Assembly: GCF_024198215.1 (NCBI RefSeq)
Contig: NZ_JAKCFA010000045.1
Span: forward strand, 1 to 51,320
Length of the DNA: 51,320 nt
Source of the DNA: Myxococcus qinghaiensis
Lineage (GTDB): Bacteria; Myxococcota; Myxococcia; Myxococcales; Myxococcaceae
Reading direction: 5' to 3'
The notes under the pieces were generated by a model. That model had not been told where the DNA came from. It saw only the letters and a program-made list of their open reading frames with translations, and ran no database searches. Positions 39,277-47,446 of this stretch are shown here, piece by piece (the first letter of the stretch is position 1; the number at the start of each line of letters is the position of its first letter). The position numbers were made by a program, and so were the translations under genes.

Positions 39277-39646
39277 GTCACGGCTCGAGTCCTCGGCGAC
39301 GCCCGAGCCCGCACCAAAGCGGTGGGTCGTCCGTGGGATGAGGTGACACCAGGAAGGGGAGGCTTGAGCGCGCCCGAGTGAACAAGCCATTGGGGTCTGA
39401 TTAAGAGTCAGGTGCCGCACCCGCGGCGTCACCCCCATAAGCAAGTGGAGGTGGACGGACTCGAACCGTCATGGATGAGCGTGTAGGACTTTTTCGGCCG
39501 GGCGCGCTCAGTTCAAAGTGACGACCCTGCGCCGCGGTTCCTGACGGCGCACCTTGTCCAGTGCCTCGCGTGACGCGAGTTCGGCGGACTGTTCATCCCC
39601 TGGCCTGGTTGCGCGGGAGCACGGGGTGGTGCTCCCATGAGCCGCC
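39277..39646. other. Intergenic region with tRNA-like remnants
   Basis: A 370-base gap between the GyrB-like gene and the zinc-ribbon membrane protein. On its minus strand there is a good tRNA 3' end (39446-39470) and a separate sequence resembling a tRNA-Lys(CTT) anticodon arm (39397-39411). No intact tRNA and no coding region are seen. Confidence 0.55.
39446..39470 (-). pseudogene. tRNA 3'-end remnant (T arm plus acceptor strand)
   Basis: Read on the minus strand, GACGG-TTCGAGT-CCGTC forms a perfect T arm with a canonical loop, followed at once by CACCTCC and a discriminator A, as in bacterial tRNA 3' ends without encoded CCA. A matching 5' acceptor (GGAGGTG or GGGGGTG), D arm and anticodon arm are not found in the 70 bases upstream. 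It is thus a remnant, of the sort left when an element integrates into a tRNA gene and leaves a partial copy, or a decayed tRNA gene. Confidence 0.55.
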
Positions 39647-40288
39647 GTGCAACGACCTGGCCAGCCGACGCGAGAGTCCGTGGATTCGCGTTGGGTCTGC
39701 CCCGCTTGCGCGCACGTCGTCCTGGTAGGGCCTGACGAGCGCTGCTCGGTTTGCGGAGGCTCGCTGTCGGAGGTCCTGCGCGCGGCCCGAGGCGCGCCGC
39801 CGCCCCTGCCACCGCGCGCGCTCACGCGGGCGCAGCGTCAGGCCGTGTGGCGTCCGGCGAGCAGCTCGCGGCACGCCTTGGGCACGTTCCTGCTCACCGT
39901 GGGCGTGTTGATGATGCCGGTGGCGGTGGCCTACCTGCGGCCTTTGGGTGTGCCGGCCGCCATCCTCGGCGGGCTCGGGCTGTTGCTGCGGCGCACGGCC
40001 TGGCCCCCGGCGCTCCGGCGCGAGCAACGCCAGCGATTGCGCGCGCTGCGCTGGGGCCTGCCCGCCGCGGCGGAGCTCACCCGCGTGGAGCGGGACTTCG
40101 TCCCGGGCGTGAAGGCGGGCAGCGTGGTGCGACTCGAGTACGTCTTCACCGTGCACGGAGAGCTGCTGCAAGGAGCCATGCCGTCGCCGCACGTCCTGGA
40201 CGTCCAGCGTCGCCCCGGAGAGCACATCTGGGTCGTCTATCTGGCGGAAGACCCGAGCGTCAGCGCGCTCTGGCCCCCGGGCCCATGA
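39647..40288 (+). CDS. Zinc-ribbon membrane protein of unknown function
   Basis: A 213-residue protein starting with GTG at 39647. The N-terminus has two CxxC pairs, CPAC and CSVC (about residues 18-36), a short zinc ribbon. After a Pro/Ala/Arg-rich stretch there are two adjacent hydrophobic helices (about 77-112) and a basic segment, then a beta-rich domain of about 80 residues, EYVFTVHGELLQGAMPSPHV and HIWVVYLAEDP, that resembles DUF3592-type domains. The likely location is the inner membrane with the ribbon in the cytoplasm. No function is known. It is followed by a DUF1361 gene on the same strand after about 160 bases. Confidence 0.72.
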   Translation: MQRPGQPTRESVDSRWVCPACAHVVLVGPDERCSVCGGSLSEVLRAARGAPPPLPPRALTRAQRQAVWRPASSSRHALGTFLLTVGVLMMPVAVAYLRPLGVPAAILGGLGLLLRRTAWPPALRREQRQRLRALRWGLPAAAELTRVERDFVPGVKAGSVVRLEYVFTVHGELLQGAMPSPHVLDVQRRPGEHIWVVYLAEDPSVSALWPPGP

Positions 40289-40448
40289 GCGCCGCGCGGG
40301 TGTCGGGACTCACGTCTACCCTGGCCCGCGCCTTGCTCAATGCTCCATGCACGGGCTTTCCGATGTCAGGCACCCGAAGCAACATCCACACTTCGCGCCG
40401 TCCACCGTGGCCACCGGGCCACGGTGCGCGGCTTTGCCACCGCACGCC

Positions 40449-41141
40449 ATGTCCCCTCCCATGTCCTTGCTGTCCGTGTCGCGTCGCCATGGCCTGCTGC
40501 CCGCGGTGCTGTGCACCGTCCTCGCGGCGTGCCTGCTGGCCATCCGCCTCGACTGGAGCGAGCGCGCCAGCTTCGCCTTCCTCCCGTGGAACCTGTTCCT
40601 CGCCTGGGCGCCCTACACCCTCGCCCTGCTCGCGCGGGTCCTCATGGTGCGGGGCCATGGACGCGGCTGGGTGCTGGCGCCGCTCGCCGCCGGCTGGCTC
40701 GCGCTGTTCCCCAACGCGCCCTACCTGCTCACCGACTTCATCCATCTGCACCAGCGCCCCGTCGTCCCGCTGTGGTTCGACGCGGCCCTGCTCGCGCTGT
40801 TCGCCGCCACCGGGTGGATGCTGGGCCTGCTCTCCCTGGAGATCTGGAAGCAGTGGCTGGAGGAGCGCTGGGGCCGGCGCAGCGCCTGGGCCTTCGTCGG
40901 CGTCACCTCGCTCCTGTGCGGCTACGGCATCTACCTGGGCCGCGTGGAGCGCTGGAACAGCTGGCACGTGCTCACGCACCCGGGGAGCCTCTTCACGTCC
41001 ATCGGCGCCCACCTGCGCGAGCCCCTGTCCTTCCCCTACCTGACGAGCCTCACCGTCACCTTCGCCCTGCTGCTGCCCCTGTCCTACGTCGCCTTCGAGG
41101 CCTTCGTCACCCGCTTGTGCCGTCAGCGCGCCACGGGCTGA
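40449..41141 (+). CDS. DUF1361 integral membrane protein
   Basis: A 230-residue protein with six to seven transmembrane helices. DUF1361 hallmarks are the FLPWNLFLAWAPYTLALL helix, LFPNAPYLLTDFIHLH and GIYLGRVERWNSW. The family is found in many bacteria and has no known function. The start is placed at the ATG at 40449 (another in-frame ATG is at 40461); the open frame extends 34 codons upstream but that part is Pro/His-rich without a membrane or signal character. No clear ribosome site precedes either ATG. It converges on the small basic protein gene. Confidence 0.87.
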   Translation: MSPPMSLLSVSRRHGLLPAVLCTVLAACLLAIRLDWSERASFAFLPWNLFLAWAPYTLALLARVLMVRGHGRGWVLAPLAAGWLALFPNAPYLLTDFIHLHQRPVVPLWFDAALLALFAATGWMLGLLSLEIWKQWLEERWGRRSAWAFVGVTSLLCGYGIYLGRVERWNSWHVLTHPGSLFTSIGAHLREPLSFPYLTSLTVTFALLLPLSYVAFEAFVTRLCRQRATG

Positions 41142-41224
41142 GCCCCTGAAGCGGCGACACCGCCCACGCCCGGGATTTCCGGACGGGGCGGCGTGGCTGT
41201 GGAAAGGGGCCCTGGCTGGAGTCG

Positions 41225-41527
41225 TCAGCCGCCGTGGAGGCGCGCGCGGTTGCGCGGTCCGCCCCGATGCTTGATGGCCATCTCGCTGGGCGCCTTCTTG
41301 CGCCCGTTCAGCGACGTGCGGCGCCGGGTGTTGCTCTTGGGCTCATGCGTCTCCGACGCGGGCCCGAGCGTCACTCGCGACAGGTTCTTCGTGCGGCGCA
41401 GCGCGGCCGCCTCATCCCGGGGCAGCGTCTTGCGCCCGTTGCTGGCCTGGACGTTGGGCTGGGCTTCGTCCGCCGAGGCCACCCGTCGCCTGTTCTTCAC
41501 TCCCGCCATTTTGGTCCGAACGGCCAT
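41225..41527 (-). CDS. Small basic protein with internal repeat
   Basis: A 100-residue, strongly basic protein without signal peptide. The ATG at 41527 is preceded by a textbook AAGGAGG, so expression is likely and the longer open frame upstream is not needed. Two segments align: NGRKTLPRDEAA (from about 30) and NGRKKAPSEMAI (from about 74), each preceded by an Arg-rich turn, so it looks like a duplicated unit. The composition (Arg, Lys, Asn, Ser, Thr) suggests a nucleic-acid-binding or ribosome-associated protein. I do not recognise a family. Confidence 0.72.
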   Translation of the reverse strand: MAVRTKMAGVKNRRRVASADEAQPNVQASNGRKTLPRDEAAALRRTKNLSRVTLGPASETHEPKSNTRRRTSLNGRKKAPSEMAIKHRGGPRNRARLHGG

Positions 41528-41738
41528 GATGCCTCCTTCCCTGGTGAGGTAAGGACGGCGCCACGGCTTTTCCAACCCCCTCCAGGGACAGGAGCAGGGG
41601 CTGAGCTCCGTGCTCCGTGCCCGAGGACCGCCCGGCCGCTTTGTCGTCCTCCTCCGAGGGAGAGGGCCCGGCCACGGGGTCGACCCGGAGCCTGGAGCCC
41701 CAAGGCCCTCGGCGGAAGGGTTCTTCACGCCACCCGCT

Positions 41739-42230
41739 TCACGTCGACGAGCGCTTGCCGCGCCGGGGCGGGCGGGTGCTCGTCGTCGTCTCGGGCGGGA
41801 ACAGCCAGCCTTCCTCGCTGTGCGAGACGCTGGCCGTCTGCGTGGACTCGTGGGTCTCGGCCTCCAGGTGCTGCCCGCGGCAGCCCCGGCACCAGGACTG
41901 GGGACGGCGCTCGCCGCGGATGATGCGGTAGCCGAAGTCCTGCTCCGTCAGGCCCACGTGGTTGCAGCGCGGGCAGCGGCTCTGGGACGTGACGCCCGTC
42001 TCCCGGGCCTTCTCGCGGCCATGCTCCACCACCAGCGCCAGCGCCGCGGCGAAGCCCACCCGTTTCTCCGTGGCGACATGGAAGCTGCGGGCGCGCTTGC
42101 GCCCTCCACGGCCGAGCACGGGCTTGAGGTCCATCCCTCCGAGCAGGTTCCGCTGCTCGAGCACGCGCGTTGAAGAGCTGTTCGGGTTCGATTGGCTCAC
42201 CCGACAACTCTTAGCCGGGGGGTCTGACAC
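41739..42230 (-). CDS. Zinc-ribbon protein with basic N-terminal part
   Basis: A 163-residue cytoplasmic protein. The start is uncertain: a GTG at 42230 with AAGGA very close, or an ATG 32 codons later (42134) after GGAGG. The centre has a zinc ribbon with CPRC and CRGC separated by about 21 residues (NHVGLTEQDFGYRIIRGE lies between them). Just before it lies a basic segment, GRGGRKRARSFHVATEKRVG, and the C-terminus is rich in Ser, Thr and Glu. The arrangement suits a nucleic-acid-binding or regulatory role. A hairpin directly precedes the proposed GTG start. The gene lies downstream of the HAD-IG nucleotidase on the same strand. The family is unknown. Confidence 0.68.
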   Translation of the reverse strand: MSDPPAKSCRVSQSNPNSSSTRVLEQRNLLGGMDLKPVLGRGGRKRARSFHVATEKRVGFAAALALVVEHGREKARETGVTSQSRCPRCNHVGLTEQDFGYRIIRGERRPQSWCRGCRGQHLEAETHESTQTASVSHSEEGWLFPPETTTSTRPPRRGKRSST

Positions 42231-42237
42231 GTCCTTT

Positions 42238-42266
42238 CAGAGGGGAAATGCCTGCTTGCCCCTCTG
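42238..42266 (-). terminator. Hairpin between the HAD-IG nucleotidase and zinc-ribbon genes
   Basis: CAGAGGGG and CCCCTCTG (42238-42245 and 42259-42266) form a perfect 8-base stem with a 13-base loop. On the minus strand it follows the nucleotidase gene by about 90 bases and is followed directly by AAAGGA and the GTG proposed as start of the zinc-ribbon gene. It lacks a T-tract, so it may end transcription weakly or act as a translation-control stem. Confidence 0.4.
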
Positions 42267-42357
42267 ATGGGGTACTGAACGAAAATCCAGTGATTCCGCG
42301 CACCTGGGTAGTTTCCCCAGGGCAGGCAGGCAGGCCTGGGCCCGCCCGCGAGGCCGG

Positions 42358-43860
42358 TTACTCGGCTTCCGCCATGCCGCCGCCGGTGTCGGTGGCGGGG
42401 AAGACGGGGGTGCCGCCGGGGAGGCTGGGGTCGTGCGGCAGGCTGCCGCGCGGGCTGCGCAGGTAGACGAAGGGCGTGGCGAACAGGAAGTTGGACACGC
42501 GCGACGTGTAGATGTCCGCGTAGCGCTCCACCTGGCGGGCCAGGTGGCTCTTGTCATTGCCGGCGCGGGTGAGCAGGCCCCAGATGGGATTGGACAGCTC
42601 CGTGGCGGCGCGGGCCATGGGGCCCAGCTCCGTGTCCAGGCCCTCCAGGGACTCGCGCAGCTCGCCCAGCCGGGCCACCAGCTCCGACTCCGTGAGCACA
42701 TCCGTCCGGGGCCCGTAGTTCGCGCGGCGCCGCTGCAGCTCCAGCCGCAGCTGACAGCTCTCCCACTCCAGCTTCTCCTTGAGCACCATGCGCTCGGCCA
42801 GCCGCGCCTCGGTGGGGCGGAAGGCGGCGATGGCGCGCACCTCGTCCTCCAGCTCGCGCAAGATGAGCGCCGTGCGCCAGCGCAGCGCGCTCTTGGACAC
42901 GTGCACGTCGCCGAACATGTGGTCGCCGACGTAGAGAATCTCGTCGCCGCTCATGCCCAGGTGGCGCTCCAGCTCCAGCGCGCTGCCGCCGAAGTACGGC
43001 GTGCCGACCTTGAAGGGACCGGCGGAGTGCGGACGCAAGAGCGCCTCGCCCTGGGTCTCCACGACTTCAAAGAGCGCGGAGCGGGTGGTGAAGAACTCCG
43101 GCTTGCGCGCGGACACAATCACCACGTCGAACAACTGCCGCCACGTCATGCCCTCGGGCAGGTGCTTGTCGAAGGCGAAGTGCATCATGGGCTCGGTGTA
43201 GGCCCACTCGCTGTTGGTGATGAGGAGCAGCTTCTTGCCCGCGTTCTTCTGGTCCAGGAGCGCCAGCGGCGTCTCCGGGTCGTCCAGCACGTAGCGCTCC
43301 GGGTCGGCGATGATCTCCGCCTTCAGCTGACCCTGCATGTGCGTGGCGTCCAGGTTCTTGCGCACGTGCTCGTAGAGGTCCGCGTAGCCCATGGGCCCGG
43401 GCAGCTGGCCCGCGTCCAGCCGGTCCACCAGCTGCGAGTACAGACACGCCTCCGACAGCGAGAAGAGCGTGTTGAGGAACACCCAGCGGCGCTCGTGCAG
43501 GTCGATGACGGTGTGGGAGTACTCGTCGCGCTGGGTGATGAAGTCCATGGAGCGCGTGCCGTGCAGGGCCTTCTTCACGAAGCCGAAGCGGTTGGCCTTG
43601 AGCAGGTTGCCCTTCTCCGTGTCGATGATGAGCCCGCGGATGGCGAGCGCCGGGTCGAACTGGAGGTCACCCACGGGCCAGCCCTGCGCGACGAGCCTGT
43701 CTCGGATGTGCTCGTAGGCGCGGCGTTCCCACGCTTCCACGCGGTAGTGGATGAGCGTGTAGTCCATGTCGTAGCCCACGGCCTTGATGGCGCGCAGGTT
43801 GAGGGTGCGGTTGCAGAACAAGCCCCGCTCGGGCGGGGGACCGGGAGTTTGCGAGCGCAT
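42358..43860 (-). CDS. HAD-IG family 5'-nucleotidase
   Basis: A 500-residue cytoplasmic phosphatase. The ATG at 43860 has GGGAG five bases upstream. HAD motif I is DMDYT (31-35, in VGYDMDYTLIHY) with both catalytic Asp. Motif II is LLLITNSEW and motif IV is the D-E-I-L-Y-V-G-D-H-M-F-G-D stretch. This and the overall length match the HAD-superfamily IG-type 5'-nucleotidases, related to eukaryotic cytosolic purine 5'-nucleotidase (cN-II). It should hydrolyse nucleoside monophosphates such as IMP or GMP and so tune the nucleotide pool. The C-terminal 120 residues are helical with many Arg and Leu. It is divergent from a lipoprotein gene at 44081. Confidence 0.92.
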   Translation of the reverse strand: MRSQTPGPPPERGLFCNRTLNLRAIKAVGYDMDYTLIHYRVEAWERRAYEHIRDRLVAQGWPVGDLQFDPALAIRGLIIDTEKGNLLKANRFGFVKKALHGTRSMDFITQRDEYSHTVIDLHERRWVFLNTLFSLSEACLYSQLVDRLDAGQLPGPMGYADLYEHVRKNLDATHMQGQLKAEIIADPERYVLDDPETPLALLDQKNAGKKLLLITNSEWAYTEPMMHFAFDKHLPEGMTWRQLFDVVIVSARKPEFFTTRSALFEVVETQGEALLRPHSAGPFKVGTPYFGGSALELERHLGMSGDEILYVGDHMFGDVHVSKSALRWRTALILRELEDEVRAIAAFRPTEARLAERMVLKEKLEWESCQLRLELQRRRANYGPRTDVLTESELVARLGELRESLEGLDTELGPMARAATELSNPIWGLLTRAGNDKSHLARQVERYADIYTSRVSNFLFATPFVYLRSPRGSLPHDPSLPGGTPVFPATDTGGGMAEAE

Positions 43861-44080
43861 AGGACTCCCTGGCTTGCCCCGTCCCGCGCCAAAAGTCGAT
43901 GCCTGTCTTCGGCCTCGTCGCCTGCCTCGCACAAGGTCCGCGGCCGCCCCGTCCCGCGCGGTGACGGGTGAGTCGGGGCCGCTTCGTGCCGCATTGGTCA
44001 CTCTCCCGCATTGAATGGTCAAAGACAGGTTTTACTGGACTAGTGTGCGCGCCCCGTCAACCCTTGAAACGAGGTCCCTC

Positions 44081-44704
44081 ATGTCCTGGATGATTCGTGG
44101 TCTGCTGGTCAGCGCCCTGCTCCTGGTGGGATGCAAGCACGCGGCGCCCTCCGTCACGCCGGAGCCGACGACGCCCGTCGCGGAGACGTGTGATGCGAAG
44201 CAGCAGGAGATCTCCAAGGAGGCGGACCAGCGCGCCGCGCCGTGGAGCATCGAGCAGCACCTGGCGAAGAACTTCCCGGAGGGCTCGGTGTCGTGGCTGA
44301 TGAAGGAAGGCCCGTACCAGACCTTCGTGGTGCAGTCGGGCGCGAAGAACTTTGGTCGCTGCGACGACAGCGGCTGTTACCTGTTCGCGGCGCCCTCGTC
44401 CGTCATCCAGGAGGCGGTGAAGAAGTCCATGACAGGCGCCACGCATGACCCCGCGGTGCTGGGGCAGGCGCTGGGGCTGCCGGCGAAGAACTTCGAGGGG
44501 CCGCTGCGGATGATGACGCTGAACCTGCGCGAGTCGGGCTCGTGCGTGCGCCTGCCGGTGGACGCGGACCCGGGCGTGTGGAAGTGCCAGACGGAGCAGG
44601 ACACGGACTGCTTCAAGTTCGGCGGCTACACGTCCGGCGGCGTGCCGGAGGTCATGGTCATCAACGCGCCGGTGGCCCAGGCCGTGGTGACCGAGATTCC
44701 GTGA
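44081..44704 (+). CDS. Lipoprotein of unknown function
   Basis: A 207-residue exported protein; the ATG at 44081 is preceded by GAGG. The signal peptide ends LVGC (Cys18). The mature chain contains ETCDAKQQEISKEADQRAAP, two short Cys pairs (GRCDDSGCYLF, and CVRLP ... WKCQTEQDTDC) and mixed alpha/beta character. I cannot assign a family. The next gene starts 34 bases downstream, so the two are probably co-transcribed. Confidence 0.8.
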   Translation: MSWMIRGLLVSALLLVGCKHAAPSVTPEPTTPVAETCDAKQQEISKEADQRAAPWSIEQHLAKNFPEGSVSWLMKEGPYQTFVVQSGAKNFGRCDDSGCYLFAAPSSVIQEAVKKSMTGATHDPAVLGQALGLPAKNFEGPLRMMTLNLRESGSCVRLPVDADPGVWKCQTEQDTDCFKFGGYTSGGVPEVMVINAPVAQAVVTEIP

Positions 44705-44738
44705 CGCTTCTTCCCCTCGTGCACGAGGCGGAGGTTCC

Positions 44739-44984
44739 ATGAGCCGCGAGCAGGTGGTCCATCAGAGTCCGCTCCTCTACCGCGTGCTGCGCGAGGAGGA
44801 CGGGGCGCTGGTCATCGAGGTCGTCGTGGGCGGTATCGCGATGTCCGCGGTGCGCGTGCGGCTCACCGAGGCCGAAGCGGAGGCGTTCACCCGCGAGGGC
44901 AGCGCCTTCAGCGACCGGCTCGCGAAGGACATCATGGCCTGGCCCCCTTTCGGGGGCCGGTCCTATGACCCTCCGACGGGGTGA
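44739..44984 (+). CDS. Small conserved-looking protein, 81 aa
   Basis: An 81-residue soluble protein with GGAGG seven bases before its ATG. It reads as a short alpha/beta domain: LLYRVLREEDGALVIEVVVG, then MSAVRVRLTEAEAEAFTREG and a C-terminal DIMAWPPFGGRSYDPP. No signal peptide or Cys. It follows the lipoprotein gene by 34 bases and ends four bases before the stop of the convergent gene. No family is recognised. Confidence 0.75.
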   Translation: MSREQVVHQSPLLYRVLREEDGALVIEVVVGGIAMSAVRVRLTEAEAEAFTREGSAFSDRLAKDIMAWPPFGGRSYDPPTG

Positions 44985-44988
44985 GGCC

Positions 44989-45510
44989 TCAGTACACCAG
45001 CCGCAGATGAGGGAGCAGGGGACGACTCCCCTGCCGCTCGGCGCCGATGGACCTGTCCAGGTCGATGTGGATGACGGCCCGGCCGTTGCGCTCCAGCGCG
45101 TCGCCTTGGAGCTTCAGGCGCAGCGGGGCTTCGCGGGCATCGACGAAGCCCGCGGAGCCGTCGGTGCCCTCGAAGGCGCCGAAGTCATCCAGCACCACGG
45201 TGGCCTCGAGCGCGCCCTCACGCACCTGCTCGGGCCGGAGCCAGAAGTGAGCCACCAGGTGCGCATGGGTGGCGTTGGCCACGTTCATCCGCTGTGAGGA
45301 GGGGAGCAGCTCCGTGCGCAGCGGCGCTCCTCCCAGGGTCACCTGCACGGCGGTCGCGCTCAGGTAGGTGGTGGAGAAGCGGCTCGTGGTTCCCTGGAGC
45401 CGCAGCTCGTAGCGCTGAAGCTCCGGGGCGCTGTCTCCGCAGGCGCAGAGGCCGACACCCCACAGCAGCGCGACGAGTGGAAGGATTCTGGAACACGTCT
45501 GCTTCTTCAT
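44989..45510 (-). CDS. Lipoprotein of unknown function, coupled to the upstream gene
   Basis: A 173-residue exported protein with lipobox LCAC (Cys24). The mature part is beta-rich (LQRYELRLQGTTSRF, ATAVQVTLGGAPL, EATVVLDDFGAFEG), compatible with an immunoglobulin- or lipocalin-like sandwich. Its ATG overlaps the stop codon of the upstream propeller-like gene by four bases (ATGA), so the two proteins should be made in fixed ratio and may work together. The family is not recognised. Confidence 0.82.
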   Translation of the reverse strand: MKKQTCSRILPLVALLWGVGLCACGDSAPELQRYELRLQGTTSRFSTTYLSATAVQVTLGGAPLRTELLPSSQRMNVANATHAHLVAHFWLRPEQVREGALEATVVLDDFGAFEGTDGSAGFVDAREAPLRLKLQGDALERNGRAVIHIDLDRSIGAERQGSRPLLPHLRLVY

Positions 45511-47096
45511 GGCGAACTCCTGGGCTGGAGCTGCTCCAGCGCATGGGATGGCGTCGCACGGCCCCGAAGGGAGAAGGGCAACGCGACATCGAGCCCCCGG
45601 CCATTGGCTTCGCCGAGGTGTCGTTCGAGGCGTGACATGGCGCGGGTGCGACCGAGCGTGGTGGTGGTGTCGAGCAGCAGGCGCTGGAGCTCCGGTGTGC
45701 CGCCGAACAGCCGTTGGTTGCAGACCCCCGTGAGCGTCTGTCTGGCCAGGGCGTGCCGGGCGGCCTGCTCCTCGGAGCGGTGCTCACCTCCCAGCGTGAA
45801 GGCGGGGGACGACCAGAGCAGCCGCAGCGCGTCCTCCTTCGTCACGACGGCCGGGAGGAGCCCCAGCTTCACGGGGCCCGAGGCCAGACAGCGCTCCAGC
45901 GCGGCCTCGTGAATCATGTAGTAGCCCGAGGGGCGGACAGCGGGCGTCGCGCCCTGGGCGGGTGGGAAGGCGCAGGACGCCATGTCTCCGGCGGCCAGCG
46001 ACGGGGTGCTGCCCAGGAGCGTCGCGACGCCGTTGACCAGGTCCACCTCGAACAGGGCGTCCACCGTGGGGTCCGACGTGTAGCAGTAGAGCAGGAACGT
46101 CCCATCCTGCTGGAAGGCGCAGGAGCAGGGCTGAATCCCCACGTTGCCCAGGACCGGACCGAAGACGGTGAAGTCGCCGGTATAGGGGTCGAACACGCTC
46201 ATCCGGGCCAGGTAGCTCTGGTAGCCGTAGATTTTGTTGTCCAGCGGGTTGGCGGCCCAGGCCGTGGGCGTCGTGGTGGGCAGGGTCCCCTGGCCCAGGA
46301 CTTCGAGCGTGACGGGATTCAGGCGCAGCCACTGGCTCCCGAGGAACGAGCCAATGACATAGCTGCCATCCTCCATGATGGTGCCGACAATCCACTCCTG
46401 GCCCGCCAGCTCCGGCAGGCTCCCCAGGTCCTCGATGTTCCCCACGCGGTCCACGCGAACCACGTGGGGAATGGGGTCGCCGGACAGGTTGCGATTGCTG
46501 ATGGCATACAGATAGCCATCGATGTGGCTGAGCCCCATGGCGTCGTAGCCGAACCCGGTGGAGCTGGAGACCGGGGTCGTCGCGAGGGTGGTCGGGTCCA
46601 GGGGCATCAGCTCCGTGCTCGTCCCCGCGCTGGAGGACACGTAGAGGGTGTCATCACAGACGAAGGTGTCGGCCGGCACGCACTGGACTCGCGCGGAGCA
46701 GGTCGCCATGCCCTGGTCCCAGCCAATCTGGAGGGTGTCCGTGAACTCCACCGACTCCGACGGAGGCACCTGCCCGATGCGCGCGCAGTCCTCCAGGCTC
46801 TCCACGGTGACGCTGAACTCGTAAGTCCGGGAGTCATTGACGGGAATCGCCACCGGCGGAGGAGGGGTGAAGGACCAGCCCAGCGGCTCCAGCAGCGGGT
46901 CCGTCGCCTCCTGGAGCGTGGACGGGAGCGTGGGGTGGATGTTCCTCACCACCTGCCGGAATGTCAGCGTGGCGGGGTACTCGCGGACGACGAGGGTGGA
47001 TTGCTCGTTGATGCTGACCTCGCATTCGAGGTCATGCGCGGCGGCGAGTGACGGAACCAGAAGTGATAACAACAACCACTGTCTTTTCAGTCGCAT
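45507..47096 (-). CDS. Exported beta-propeller-like protein (DUF6923-like)
   Basis: A 529-residue secreted protein with a Sec signal peptide cleaved after SLAAA. Residues 20-145 form a beta-rich region with several Cys, including RTYEFSVTVESLEDCARIGQ. Residues about 150-385 show repeated W/Y/G-containing strands: YDAMGLSHIDGYLYAISNRN, VVRVDRVGNIEDLGSLPELA, WLRLNPVTLEVLGQG and FEVDLVNGVATLLGSTPSLA. This is typical of DUF6923-like propellers. The C-terminal 130 residues are helical and contain a Cys pair. It is cotranscribed with the lipoprotein gene downstream through an ATGA overlap. A role in surface binding or assembly is possible; none is known. Confidence 0.8.
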   Translation of the reverse strand: MRLKRQWLLLSLLVPSLAAAHDLECEVSINEQSTLVVREYPATLTFRQVVRNIHPTLPSTLQEATDPLLEPLGWSFTPPPPVAIPVNDSRTYEFSVTVESLEDCARIGQVPPSESVEFTDTLQIGWDQGMATCSARVQCVPADTFVCDDTLYVSSSAGTSTELMPLDPTTLATTPVSSSTGFGYDAMGLSHIDGYLYAISNRNLSGDPIPHVVRVDRVGNIEDLGSLPELAGQEWIVGTIMEDGSYVIGSFLGSQWLRLNPVTLEVLGQGTLPTTTPTAWAANPLDNKIYGYQSYLARMSVFDPYTGDFTVFGPVLGNVGIQPCSCAFQQDGTFLLYCYTSDPTVDALFEVDLVNGVATLLGSTPSLAAGDMASCAFPPAQGATPAVRPSGYYMIHEAALERCLASGPVKLGLLPAVVTKEDALRLLWSSPAFTLGGEHRSEEQAARHALARQTLTGVCNQRLFGGTPELQRLLLDTTTTLGRTRAMSRLERHLGEANGRGLDVALPFSLRGRATPSHALEQLQPRSSP

Positions 47097-47446
47097 GGGG
47101 CGCGGCTCCGTTCAAGCCACGTGCCCAGTGCGGAACCGGACCCGACGCTTGTCCAGGAGGATGAGGCGGTAGGGATGCCCCCGCCTGGAGGACGGGCCAG
47201 CCAGGCGCGCCTCGTCCTCGCGTCCATGAAACGCGCCATGGGTAGACACCTGGCTGGAAAGTGATTCTCCACGGTGTCGACCACTCGGGCCCTACGACGG
47301 AAGACGCGTGGCGGCGGGCGCCCGGGTCCGCCCCGTGAGGCACCGTGGATGTCCGGCCCGCGACGAGACGATGGAAACCCACGAGGGGATGCGCAGGTTG
47401 GGACGCGAGGCCGCGCGTCAGGCACGGCCTCTCGGGGGGGATGCAA
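47097..47446. other. Intergenic region between divergent genes
   Basis: About 350 bases between the propeller-like gene and the HAD lipoprotein gene. It should hold both promoters. I see no convincing gene, repeat or RNA structure in it. Confidence 0.5.

Noticed and set aside
39390..39480. A complete tRNA gene on the minus strand
   Set aside because: Only the T arm and the 3' acceptor strand are good. A 5' acceptor strand, D arm and anticodon arm in the right order are not found, and the Lys-like anticodon arm lies on the wrong side.
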